Position numbers and translations under genes: made by a program
Notes under the pieces: model-generated
What the model saw: the letters and a program-made list of their open reading frames with translations, nothing else
Told to the model about the DNA's origin: nothing
Database searches by the model: none
In this document: one piece after another, positions 1 through 10,438 of the stretch
Layout: each line of letters starts with the position of its first letter
How positions within the stretch are numbered: position 1 is the stretch's first letter
Assembly (NCBI GenBank): GCA_030248065.1
Contig: JASAMV010004755.1
Span: 51,541 to 115,540 of the forward strand
From: Rhynchonema sp. JSB1_4
Taxonomy: Eukaryota > Nematoda > Chromadorea > Monhysterida > Xyalidae
Direction: 5' to 3'
DNA: 64,000 bases

Positions 1-139
1 ACTACGTTTTCACACGATTCCACACATAATAAACACATAAAAAATTTTCACCCCAAAACCTAACCCCCCCCAACCCCCCCAACCCCCCCCCCCCCCTAGG
101 TACATAACCCCCAGGCCATCGGCTCTGGTACAGTAGGTA

Positions 140-1001
140 CAGTGCTGTGGCTGGGGGGGGGGGTGGGGGGGGGGTCCCCCCCCCCAATGGTACCCTACCC
201 GCCCCGGCCTGGTACGCTACCCCCCTACCCGCCCCGCTCTGGTACCCTACCCCCCTACCCGCCCCGCCCTGGTACCCTACCCGCCCCGATTTTTACCCCC
301 AAAATGCCCATTTTTCGGTCAAAAATGCCCAAATTTCGACCGAAAACCCTAAAAAGTGCAAAAAATTTCGCGCTGCGCGCGATATATGTACTTTTTAGTA
401 CATAAAAACAGGCACGCGAAAAAACTTGTGTTGTACCCTACCCATAGTAGTGGCTGGGGGGGGGGTTGGGGGGGGGTTACCCCCCCCCTCACAGTACTTA
501 CCTACCACAAAACCCGAGGGGGGGGGTTGAGTACTTACCTCTCACAACTCCAAATCATACCTCTCACAAGCAATTTTATACCTTTTTAAGGCAAAAATCG
601 GTGTTTTTCGACCTTATTTCCCCAAAAATCGCGCGCTCCGCGCGCAAACCCACCCATAATACCTATTTTTAGGCGATTTTCGGCGAAAATTTTGAAAAAG
701 TACTATTTTTACCTCAATTTTTGGCCAAAATTGTATCACAAAAACGGTGTTTTTTCGCCTTTTTGGGTGACCAAAATCATACCTCTCACGCTTCCGGTCC
801 CAACCCCGCATCATACTTACCTCCCACACATGGGCCTGCCACTACACTGACCCTACCCGCCCCGAAAAATCTTCCCCCCCCCCCCCCCCCCAAACCGGAT
901 TTCCCCCCCCCCCCAAGATCCCAGGTACACTACCCCCCTACCCGCCCCGATTTTTTCCACCTATGTACCCCACCCGCCCCGCAAAAGTAGCCACAGCACT
1001 G
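140..1001 (+). mobile_element. hAT-like miniature element with 8-bp target duplication AGTAGGTA
   Basis: It starts CAGTGCTGTGGCTGGGG and ends with the inverse, AGCCACAGCACTG. The same 8 bases AGTAGGTA lie at 132-139 and 1002-1009, the target-duplication length of hAT transposons. Inside the left end the word GGTACCCTACCCGCCCCG recurs, which looks like subterminal transposase-binding repeats. A related copy is at 42803-43241. This copy is longer because it holds the insertion at 443-849. Confidence 0.82.
443..849 (+). mobile_element. hA T-like miniature element nested in 140-1001
   Basis: Ends are CATAGTAGTGGC and, inverted, CAGTGTAGTGGC. It is flanked by the direct repeat ACCCTACC (435-442 and 850-857). 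The uninterrupted sequence is visible in the copy at 42803-43241, so this is a true insertion. Its subterminal word is different from the host element (CATACCTCTCAC type), and it contains the palindrome GCGCGCTCCGCGCGC near 626. Confidence 0.78.
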
Positions 1002-1289
1002 AGTAGGTATCCCCCCCTCTCCGAGCGCGGTACAGTAGGTATCCCCCCCTCCAGAGTACCTCCAACACTGGCAACGGCAGGCGATAAATCAGCGATTGAT
1101 GGCGAACACGAGATGATAACAGATGTCAACAAAATTGATGATGACCTGAAAGCAGCAACCCAGTGACTGAGGGGATCAGTCAACGACAGCTGAGAATTTT
1201 GATGAAATGTGGCAAGAAACTACGTCTCGACTCGACCACGTGAGTTTAGTTTAGTTTTGTTTTTTGGAACATTTTTTGAGATTTTGGGC

Positions 1290-1860
1290 AGCGAAAAATA
1301 CAGCCCCCCAAAAATAGAGCCCCCCCCAAAAATACAGCCCCCTAACAGGGGTCAGTGAAAAAATACAGCCCCCCTTGTATTTTAGGTTTTACGGTATACC
1401 GTAAAAACCTAAATACAGCCCCCCCGGAATAGAGCCCCCCCCCCCCCGTAATACAGCCCCCCCCCAAAACGGGGTCAGTGACTTAATAGAGCCCCCCCCC
1501 CCCGGAATAGAGCCCCCCCCAAAGTAACATCCCCTATACAGGAGTGTATTAAGGCGTGATAGTGGTACATAGGTACATTTATGCACGTTTGTTGTTCTGT
1601 TCAGAGCACATAATACGCCTCTTATTGACGATTAGACACGAATAAATGCGATTACAAGCGAAAAAACATCCTTTCAAACCCCTTTTTAGGGTTTTGGGTT
1701 TTTTGGTTTTGGGGGTTTCTGGAACAATTTTTTCAGGTTCGGGTCAGTGAATTAATAGAGGCCCCCCGGAATAGAGCCCCCCCGTAATAGAGCCCCCCCA
1801 AAATGGGGTCAGTGAATTAATAGAGCCCCCCCCTTCTATTTAGGTTTTTACGGTAGGTAC
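1290..1860. repeat. Dispersed repeat built of AATACAGCCCCCC / AATAGAGCCCCCC units
   Basis: Short blocks reading AATACAGCC or AATAGAGCC followed by C runs alternate with GGGGTCAGTGAATTAATAGA. The blocks are bounded by TACCGTAAAAACCTAAATA and its inverse. Related copies are at 41955-42370, 45780-45895, 47445-47560 and 50100-50210. No long open frame is meaningful here. Confidence 0.7.
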
Positions 1861-1984
1861 TGGTCAAGGTCATGGTGGTTTTTTAGTTTTACTTTTCACG
1901 GTATTGTCTGCGTCGAAGGCATTTTATGAAACACCAATACAATTTCGCACAGAGAACGTGAACCAAAGAGTATGGGTTGCGTGA

Positions 1985-2262
1985 CAAGAGGGTCCAGTGT
2001 TCAAGACGGTCCAGCGTGCAAGAGGGTCCACGTAGCAACACGGTCCATTTTCAAGACGGGAGGTTGCATCAGGGTCCAGAAGCAACACGGTCCAGTTGCA
2101 GGAGGGTCCACGTGCAAGACGGTCCATGTGCAAGACGGTCCATGTGCAAGACAGTCCACGTGCAAGAGGGTCCATGGTGCAAGAGGGTCCATGGTGCAAG
2201 AGGGTCCATGGTGCAACACGGTCCATGGTGCATGAGGGTCCATGGTGCAAGAGGGCGACAGG
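1985..2262 (+). repeat. 17-bp minisatellite (GGTCCATGGTGCAAGAG-type), arm of an inverted pair
   Basis: About sixteen variants of a roughly 17-base unit with the constant core GGTCCA. The order of variant units matches the inverse of the array at 3606-3955, so the two are arms of one inverted repeat. The inner flanks also match in inverse (GTGCTTGGCG followed by TTAAA near 2270 and 3505). Open frames across it are by-products of the repeat. Confidence 0.9.
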
Positions 2263-2658
2263 CACTACATTGTGCTTGGCGCTTAAATTATGGGTACAGT
2301 ACCGGGTGCAATTCTAGGCTGAAAGCTGAAGTCGCGTGCACGCGCGTGCGAAACAGTGCAAAGTATAGGCCAAAGTCGAAACTTCGCGTGCGCTGCCGCT
2401 GCCTATGTTTTAGTACTAGGAAGTCGAGTGCACGCGCGCGCGACTTCAACTTTCAGCCTGGAATTGCACCCGACCGGAACTGCGTGTCTGACGGCTATCA
2501 CTTTTGGTATATCAAACAAAAATTTGCGTACTTTTCGTTCTGTTCGCAAGATTGTACGCCTGAAATACCATTGCGCATTGTCTCTGTCAGTAGGTGTCAG
2601 GCGCGCCAAAATAACGAATCTCTTAGATTTTCGAGTTTGTGAGATTAAACGAAAAGTA

Positions 2659-3061
2659 TTGGTCGCACAATGACTATATGAGAATCCATCCCCCTAATCT
2701 TCCTGCATTGAAAAGGCGGATATTTGGCATTTTTTTCAAATTGGACCAGGTTTTGACAAGAACTTTGCATGCTTATCAGTGAGAAGACTGAGAAACACAC
2801 GTGTGCAGAAGTTTCACCCTGAATTCTACGCAACCGAAATGGTTCGGGCTCGGGTTACTGTAGCCACGTGTTACATGCTTTGTGTGTGAAATCGATTACA
2901 GCACACACACGTTGATCACTCCCCATAAATAAAGCGGGAAAAGAAAGAGAAAATAACTCCTAGTCAAAACCTGATTCAATTTGAAAAAATCGCCAGAAAC
3001 CCTCCTTGCCGATGCAGGAAAAATATGGGGATGGATTCTCATATAGTCATTGTGCGACCAA
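2659..3061. mobile_element. Mariner-type MITE, TTGGTCGCAC family, TA target site
   Basis: The terminal inverted repeat begins TTGGTCGCACAATGACTAT and extends about 36 bases nearly perfectly. The element is flanked by TA on each side (2657-2658, 3062-3063), as for Tc1/mariner elements. It is non-coding and sits between the two minisatellite arms. Sister copies are at 5758-6032 and 54264-54617, with partial copies near 8365-8412 and 20287. Confidence 0.87.
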
Positions 3062-3063
3062 TA

Positions 3064-3600
3064 TCAAGATGTACTGGCACAACACATGCTCACTTTGCCA
3101 TAGCAGCCCTGTAACTACCGTAACCCAAGGTTTTCTAATTTTTCAGAAATTCATCTACCAGTGAGAACAAAAGTGACTTTATCCAGACCGTTGTATTGGA
3201 TTAAAGCAATGAATTTGAGTTCTAATGCGTGATAATCGTCTGGTGCATTTATGAATGTGCCCGGTTAATAAATTTCATACTCCCTGAAAATGGTGAAGTG
3301 ATGAACCGCTACAAGACCACTCATCTATGTGAGGGCAAAAAGTCTCAAAAATTCAGTTTTTTCTGGAACAAAAAATCCCGCTACCAAGAGATAGCGAATC
3401 TCCAAGGAGCTTAAAATTTGTGCGTTACATAGGCTGTTGGAATGCTTTCCAACGTTATGTAACAATATGTCCTGCTCCCCTTCCTTCGGTTATGTCCCGA
3501 GCCCTTTAAACGCCAAGCACGATGCCGTGCAGCAAATGGTATTTCTCAGTTGTATGTAAGTCATGTTGAACACGCTCTAGTTTCAAAAAAATAAACGCGT
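3064..3600. other. Unassigned AT-rich spacer
   Basis: I see no gene, RNA or repeat family with confidence. The short open frame at 3229-3414 lacks recognisable features and splice context. Confidence 0.5.
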
Positions 3601-3605
3601 TGCGC

Positions 3606-3955
3606 GCTGCGGACCATCTTGAACCATGGACCGTGTTGCACCATGGACCGTGTCGCACCATGGAACCTCTTGCACCATGGACCCTCTTGCACCATGGACC
3701 CTCTTGCACCATGGACCCTCTTGCACCATGGACCCTCTTGCACCATGGACCCTCTTGCACCATGGACCCTCTTGCACGTGGACCGTCTTGCACGTGGACC
3801 GTCTTGCACATGGACCGTCTTGCACGTGGACCCTCCTGCAACTGGACCGTGTTGCTTCTGGACCCTGATGCAACCGCCCGTTTTGAAAATGGACCGTGTT
3901 GCTACGTGGACCCTCTTGCACGCTGGACCGTCTTGAACACTGGACCCTCTTGTCA
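3606..3955 (-). repeat. 17-bp minisatellite, inverse of the 1985-2262 array
   Basis: About twenty units containing TGGACC, the complement of the first array. The outer, most divergent units, with GTTGCGTGACAAGAGG, GTTGCATCAGGG and AGCAACACGG, occur in the same order as in the first array. The inner units differ in number, so the arms have expanded or contracted since they separated. Confidence 0.9.
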
Positions 3956-3999
3956 CGCAACCAGAGTATGGCATACCAAGAGAATTGTGCAGAGTGCAC

Positions 4000-4787
4000 G
4001 GATTGGCCCTTAAACCGGCGTAAGCTTGAGCCCAATATTAAGCTTCAACCTAAGCCAAAGTCAAAACCTAAGTCCGCGAACAAGGGAATCAAATTGCTAA
4101 CCGTAACGCGGTTTCCGAATTAGGGAGTGTTGTGACTCAAGCACTTTTCATGGTCCTGGTGCCGCTGCGCAGCCCATGAATTTGCCTCTCTTGGACTGGT
4201 TCATTGATTGAGAGTGACTGTTGTTGTGTTTGTCTCTATCTTCTATCTATGTCGTTTTGTTTGTAACCGTTAGTCTCGTGCGTGACGGAGTCCATTCATG
4301 TTTCGCGTTTAATTTGCGTTTCTTTTGAATTCCATTTTTTTCTGAATTTATAGTCTGTTTGTTAGACTATTGCGAAAGCGCTGAGTTAAAAGGTGGAAGT
4401 TGACTCATTATTTAATTGCGCTGCGGCACACACAAACTCTAAGCTGCACACAAAGTGTAAGTAATACTGAAACTGGGGATTCCAACGAATCAACATGAAG
4501 TGAAACATTGTGTCACGTCAGGGAGCACGACCGCTCTGGCTGCTGCGACACGAAAAACAGCACTGCTGAAGCAGGCTGATGTTTCACCGAAAGCTGTATT
4601 TGCGTCGTGTTCACCGGGTTGTCCAATTTTGTTGATTCCATCCGATTCGCAAGAAATTTGCCTGCATGGGGCCACAGGCAGGACACGATCGATATTTTTT
4701 AACCAGTCTATGCCATGCGACTGCTTCCACTGGAAGTAGTCTTGGAAGCAGTATTCCACATCCACCAGACTTATATCGATTTATACT
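4000..4787. other. Unassigned intergenic sequence
   Basis: No supportable gene. The open frames at 4490-4765 (-) and 4500-4739 (+) overlap on opposite strands and neither has a recognisable domain. One copy of the decamer TGATGTTTCA lies at 4577-4586. Confidence 0.5.
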
Positions 4788-5161
4788 GTATAAGTCCAGC
4801 CACGAGCTCATGAGACGACTTTTTTTGAAGTTGGTTTCTGCGGATCCAACAATGTTCAGGTTCCACATATTTCGGAAATGAAAAAAGAGAAACGCACGTA
4901 TTTTTTAAAAAAACACGCTCTCCACCTCGATGCGTAAATTCCCTTTTGACTCCCAAAACATTTGTGTGTTGCACGATGTTGCTGTTCGCGTAAGCACGCA
5001 ACTAATTGAGGTCAGCCAGATGGAACTTGTCATCATGTCTCTCAGCCCATTCTCTTTCTTTTGTTTGCGAAAACACGTTTAACCAGCGCATTTTTTGAGT
5101 CTGACCAAGCAAGCTTTAAAAAAGGTCGTCTCATGAGCTAGTAGCTGGAGGCTGGACTATA
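4788..5161. mobile_element. MITE, GTCCAGCC / GAGCTCATGAGAC terminal repeats
   Basis: The left end reads TATAAGTCCAGCCACGAGC. The right end is an imperfect inverse containing GTCGTCTCATGAGC and TGGACTATA. It abuts a second, distinct MITE at 5162 with a shared TATA junction, so the two look like a tandem pair. No coding sequence. Confidence 0.6.
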
Positions 5162-5487
5162 TAGTCCGTCCACCAGCTCATGGCACTTTGTGTTGCTGCT
5201 GGCCGACTTGTTCCCTTCCTCCACGTTCTAATGAAAGAGAAATCGAGTTTCCGAAAAAAAATATTTTTGCTCCTAAATTGCTGTCTTTATGAAATCGACA
5301 TGTTTTATAGATTTTAATTTAATTTAATTTTAAATTTGATTGAATTCAATCGTTTTCGACACATTTTATTATTTTTTTAGTTTTTTGCAAAATCGCTCAC
5401 ACTCAATTTCTTTTTCATTAGAACGTGGAGGAAGGAACCCAACCAGCCAGCAGCAACACAAAGTGCCATGAGCTGGTGGACGGACTA
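5162..5487. mobile_element. MITE with about 80-bp terminal inverted repeats, TA target site
   Basis: It starts TAGTCCGTCCACCAGCTCAT and ends with the inverse. The arms match for about 80 bases, including a CCTCCACGTTCTAATG segment. TA flanks each end (5160-5161 and 5488-5489). The core CTCATGGCACTTT is shared with the elements at 17975-18193 and 49314-49596. Confidence 0.85.
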
Positions 5488-5757
5488 TACACCGATCTCA
5501 GCGACCGTACCAGTACTGTGCATGGTGATGTCTTGCACATGAAATTATTACACCTTTCTAGATCGTTATGAAACTTGTCTATGCCAGATAATAATGTATC
5601 AATAATATTCAACGTCATGTTCGTAATGTCAGATGTCGTCTGCTGTTCTTAAAGTTGCTGTGAGTGATCAACGCATGCTTCAACCGGTATCGATCGAAAC
5701 AGTCGCGATGCACGTAGGCCCATTCCTGTGTTTGAATACCCATGTTACATACACGTA

Positions 5758-6032
5758 TTGGTCGCACAATGACCATATAAGAATTCATCAAAATCAATCC
5801 TGATTTTCACGTTCAGTCACTCTTAACTACTGTGCTATTTGTGATTCTCACAAAACATTTTCAGCTGAAAATAATCTAGCAGATCAACCACGTTGCCGCA
5901 GGTCTGAAACATTCTCTTTACTACGTGTTTTGTGTGTGATCGCGCAACGCAACGTCATTGCCCCGTCACTAGCCTGCTTTGCGATTCAGGAAAAAAATTT
6001 GACCAATTCTTATAAAGTCATTGTGCGACCAA
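5758..6032. mobile_element. Mariner-type MITE, TTGGTCGCAC family
   Basis: The ends TTGGTCGCACAATGACCAT and ATAAAGTCATTGTGCGACCAA are inverse to each other, with TA at 5756-5757 and 6033-6034. Same family as 2659-3061. Confidence 0.85.
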
Positions 6033-6044
6033 TACCTACCAGTG

Positions 6045-6415
6045 GCGGATCTACCTTTTGGCCAAGGGACGAGCCAAATCCAAAAAGTTATTTTTATCTA
6101 GCGCTTGTTTCATTTTTGAAAAGTCATTTTTGTTTAGAATTTCGCGCCTTTTACACCAAATATTATGCAAAATGTGACAATGCGCGCAAAGCGGAGGACA
6201 TTGTTGGCACTTTTTATGCGCGCGAAAGCCAAATATCATTGAAAATGGGTGTATCTCACGCGGGAAGCGCGCTATTTTTGGTCTTTTCAAGTATATCAGA
6301 GTGAAAATACTGCGATATAGTCGTTTTTTCCTTCCGAAACTGTGGCCCCCTTCAGGCGCCAAATGGACCAAGAGAGATGGCATGGCCACAGTGGCGCCCT
6401 CGATCCGCCCTTGGT
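6045..6415. repeat. Dispersed repeat ending in GGATCCGCCCTTGG-type sequence
   Basis: It aligns along its length with 56500-56873: TATCTAGYGCTTGTT, a GCGCGC-rich middle, CATTGAAAATSGGTG, and an ending like GATCCGCCCTTGGT. Two diverged copies of one element; class unknown. No coding sequence. Confidence 0.65.
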
Positions 6416-6445
6416 ATTGATACTCACAGTATGTCGAGTTTTTCG

Positions 6446-7738
6446 CTATTCATCGCCAACCTTGCAAGCATGTCCACATTTAGGTACAGAAGAAATTGTC
6501 ATGAGTTCAAATCCCGCATTTTCGACTAACTCCAACAAATGCAACAATTTTTTGATGGTGTGCTGACCGATCACGTGTGTTTCGAGCATTAGCTGGCAGA
6601 CCTAGGAATGTTTTCATAAAAAATCGTAATCTATGCATAAAGCGACGTAAAACGTTGAGTCTTAACAGAATAAAAAACATGTCTCACCGTCACTGTATTC
6701 AATCGAATGATCTTCATGATATCAGGCAACACCCGATACTCACCAGTTTCAATGTCGATTTTGAGGAATTCCACATGTTTGTGGTGATATTTGGTGGTGA
6801 TGTTGGTGAAAGTCATGGCATTGTTACTGGCAGTCACATCCACCCACATTGGAATGAAATGCAATCTGGAAAGTGTGTGCAATAACGGGCAATGAGGTTT
6901 GGTTGCTTTAGCGCAACAGTGGCATCATGAGACTCCGATAAATACGGACATGAGAGGCTGGCAAGGAGACGCATGATCTCATGGATGGACGGTACATCAC
7001 AACTCACTGTTTCGCCGTGCCATTGAAGAGTCGTGAAAAGTTGCCATTCGGATCAATTGAGTAGATTTCGCACCTGCAAATGCATATGGTCGGTATACAG
7101 CCGTATTTAAAAAATAAGACTCTAGAAACTCAAACCTGGGTACGATTTGATGTAGTGCCACTTCCCAACTAATGTCACCGCCGACCCCGAATGAATATGC
7201 GACACAGTCATGTAATGAACTGGCACGCCACGGTGCACACATCCATTTGCCACCGTCGACATTACGACCAACGTGCACCGCATACGGACATGTGAACGTG
7301 GCAGACTACAAATGTGGGAACGTGAAGGCGCGACGCTCGTGCCTGATGAACATGCACGCACTACAACCTCAGCTTGTAACGTTTCATAAGTCAACCATTT
7401 TGCCCCACACGCACCACGCCAGGTATCCGATCCTTTGATGCATTTGTGACAATTGTTTTCTTCACCACTGCCGACTTTGCTCGATCCATGATCCGTTCCT
7501 GTTGTCTTCTGTCTTCATCTTCTTCCTTCCCAGTTGACATCCGACTCAGCCGCCTCCAGAACAGGAACGAGGGATTATTCCCTGTTCCGGTGACTGGAGG
7601 GAAAGACGCGGTCAGATTTCGAGCGGTTTCGTCAAAGTAGTTGGCACGATCCGATCGCATCAAAGCGAGAATCGAGACGAGCAGCAACATCACGATAATT
7701 GTGTGATGTTTCAACAACGAACGGTGAAAGGGCGGCAT
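6446..7738 (-). CDS. METTL24-like membrane-anchored methyltransferase (Methyltransf_22 type)
   Basis: Spliced model of about 283 residues: 7738-~7418, 7305-7136, 7073-7008, 6865-6688, 6562-6446; the phases agree. The N-terminus is short and basic and is followed by a hydrophobic signal anchor (IIVMLLLVSILALM), so a Golgi or ER type II membrane protein is inferred. Next comes NVDGGKWMC, then CVAYSFGVGGDISWE, the usual glycine-rich start of the methyltransferase fold, then CEIYSIDPNG and VEFLKIDIETGEYRVLPDIM, which matches the family motif LKIDIEGAEW. The C-terminus (KLLHLLELVENAGFEL) also fits. The substrate of this family is not established. The first donor site, and whether translation starts at 7738 or upstream at 7792, are uncertain. 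A TGATGTTTCA decamer overlaps the first exon. Confidence 0.72.
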
Positions 7739-7799
7739 GTCGACAAATAGATAAGTACCTTTGGCAACATCAGCAAGTTTTAACATACACACAGCATCA

Positions 7800-9740
7800 G
7801 TTGTTTCCCAGGGAACATTCAGGCAGCGTTACTGATTTGGGAAACTATACATAAACTTTATGGTTTGAATCTAACAGCACACCAATGGTGTGCGTCCAAC
7901 CACAAGCCCATGAAACTCCCGTGAACTGAATCTCGCTTGGCCAGATAATATTCCGGTGCTTACATGCTCCCAAATATGCTTCCAAAACAAAGGAAAAGGT
8001 AGCAAATGCGCGCATCTAAAAGCGATGATGACAAAGTTCCAGTTGATTATACGTAACTACAGTCACAACTTGTTTCAGGAATAGTTTCAGGATATGCTAA
8101 GTTATTCCAAGAACGAGTTTACTCCTGTATCGAATTCGCCATACGTAAGAAAATCTGGATTTTATTGGGTCGCACCAGGGCTAGTAAGAGATTTTATCCA
8201 AAAATTTTGTGAATTGCCGAGCCAGAAAATGACGATGCTCTGCGCGATCACACACAAAGCTGAGAATATACTGTATATTTCTGAGCTGCTGCAACAACGT
8301 GGTTGCTCTGCTGTCAGATACACAGACAGCTCAATGGGAAACAGTGCGTCTGAACCTGAAAACCAGGGTCATTTTTTGATAAATTCTCATTATAGTCATT
8401 GTGCCACTAATAGGAGATTCTGAAGCTTTTTCGCTGTTTGGTCCCACTTCATCGTTTGCATGAGTGTTCATGTGCACAAAACATGATTCGATGTATTATT
8501 CAACCCAGACGCGCGTGGTGATTGATGCTTTGATACGTTCATTTCGCGATTGCTCTGTTTGTTTGTGTTGTCCGGTCAAGATTATAACTACATATCGAAT
8601 CAATCCCATGCAAAATCCCATTTGGGACACGCCAAAAGTATTCTAAGTCCGAATTTATTCCTATAACGAATATTCGTATGTAATGAATTGTGACTGTTTG
8701 GCATGTGTCCCATGATGTCATACCAACACATGGGTGATATTTTTGAAACGGGAAAAGGGGGGATAAGGGGGGAAACCGGAAAAACACGAAAGCGCGAGAA
8801 CAGAGCCCTAAAAGCGAACAAAACCGAAACACCCGAACAACAGAACGCAAAAACAAAAAACAAAAAAAAAAAAACCCAACCCAACCACACAAACAACAAA
8901 CAACACACACCCCAAAAACCCCCCCCCCCCCCGCCCCCCCCCCCCTCCCCTCCCCCGCCCCCCCCCCCCCCACCCCCCCCCAATGACGCTCCAAAATGAG
9001 TAATGGTCTGTGCAGCGGCAAGCCCAGAATCGTATATTTTTTCCAATTCGTCTGTTTTTATCCAAGGAGATTGACTAACATGACAAAGCCACAACAACAA
9101 AGATCTGCATGCGCCTGCGCCTATGCTAGAAAGCAACAGAAGTGGAAAGAATGACACAGGAATTATGGCAGAAGGAACGACACGACAAAGTCAGAAAGTT
9201 AGATGTCTATAGTGGTTCTGAAGCAAAAGCACATGAGCAACTGCGTAATTTATCAATGGCGTGGCCAAAAGAGGATCATGGATGGCGATGAACGTCATGT
9301 ATGTGTAGTTTTGTAATACATCATGTGGCTCTCACGTAGTACGTACTGTGATCAGTGGTGTCGTTGGGGGGGGGGGGGGTTACCAGTACCAAAAATATTG
9401 CTGCTTTTGCGGGCGGCATAACATGGCATGGCATAAAACATACAAGAGTTTGACAGATGAAAGTCAACAAACAACTTGCTGTGCGGTGCAGTCCATATCT
9501 AAATGAAGCCCTGTGCTTGCTGCAGGGCGTGTCGAAACACAAACCAAGCATATGAAAGAAAACAAATGTCGTGGCAAAATACTATTTCCACATGGACGTG
9601 GCAAACATGGTTACCTGTCACATTTTACGTTTCATATCGGAAGTTAGCCTTGCCCGCCACTATTGATATTTGAAAATTTTAAGGCACACACACACAACCG
9701 ATCAATATTTTGACCAAAGCTGTTCACTGTTTCGAGTCAA
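7800..9740. other. Intergenic; partial MITE end and a poly-C tract, no gene seen
   Basis: Near 8365-8412 there is a remnant of the TTGGTCGCAC MITE end. Bases 8921-8982 are a C-dominated run. The remaining sequence shows no exon I can support. Confidence 0.5.
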
Positions 9741-9747
9741 TCTGTTT

Positions 9748-10233
9748 TCAACGATTTCCGAGCGGCGCACTATTCTGTGTTGAAACATCATCTACACAGT
9801 CACTGTAGGGCGGAGGGGGTTCTTCAGCATCAGCAGTGTCGTTTTCGAACAACGTGTCATATGGGGGTGGAGTGTCCAGGACCAGAGCAGCCTTGGCTCG
9901 TCTTTCATAGACTCGGGTCCGGTCCAGCTCGGGGTTCGCCTCAAACAGACCTCAAAAAGAAAATAATTATGATAACGAAAATTGATAAAAATTAGGCATT
10001 GTCCACAACAAGTTTCAGCAACCATCGATAATATCCTCCCAACGTTGGATTTGCTCGGCCGGCGCACCCGCCGTCTGCAATCGTTCAACAAACGCATTGT
10101 AGTCGTTGTCCACATGATGCTGCAGGTTCTCTTGCACTCGGTCGTGAACGGCCATCGGACACGTCGATGCCGTATCCCATTCGTCGATGCTCACAATCAG
10201 CAACAACAACAGGATACGCTTGGGTGCGCACAT
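9748..10233 (-). CDS. Small predicted secreted protein with a PPPPY tail
   Basis: Two exons, 10233-10023 and 9950-9748, phase 1, about 137 residues. It begins MCAPKRILLLLLIVSI, a clear signal peptide. The mature part is acidic (VQENLQHHVDNDYNAFVERL), followed by ELDRTRVYERRAKAALVL and a tail with EEPPPPYSDC, a PPxY-like motif. The donor is GATG/GTTGCT and the acceptor TTTTTGAG/GT. I do not recognise the family. It lies 205 bases from the start of the divergent trypsin-like gene, so the two may share a control region. The coding call rests on the signal peptide and compatible phases only. Confidence 0.5.
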
Positions 10234-10438
10234 TGCGACTCTTGAAGCGTTGTGAAAAGGAAATAAAACTGAGAAACTGGAGCTGTATTTTATTCAAGTC
10301 ATCAGTTCAAAAACCAACTCTTTGTTTTCCAAAAATGTATAATTCGTGTCATTTTCGTACCGAATAAAATTACTCGAGCTGAATTTCACAGAACGTTCAA
10401 TAATACCACCCGGAAATTATCATCGTGTGCCGACTTCG

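Larger units (their letters stand above)
1..1070 (-). mobile_element. hAT-like miniature element, cut by the window edge, carrying nested insertions
   Basis: Bases 1-139 and 1002-1070 are the reverse complement of much of the complete element at 43576-44028. The right end is the terminal repeat CCTCCAACACTG. The middle is occupied by a second element (140-1001) flanked by the direct repeat AGTAGGTA. The left end is outside the window. It has no coding capacity. Confidence 0.75.

Noticed and set aside
1924..4035. Open frames of 70-220 residues with GPRARRSMCKTVH-like repeats on both strands
   Set aside because: Produced by the 17-bp minisatellites; all frames on both strands are open and none has splice or start context.
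4490..4868. Overlapping open frames of 70-91 residues
   Set aside because: Open on both strands, no domain, no splice signals tied to them.
8539..9157. Gly-rich open frames and their Pro-rich opposites
   Set aside because: Translation of the poly-C tract at 8921-8982; the same holds for 20645-20999 and 39290-39910.
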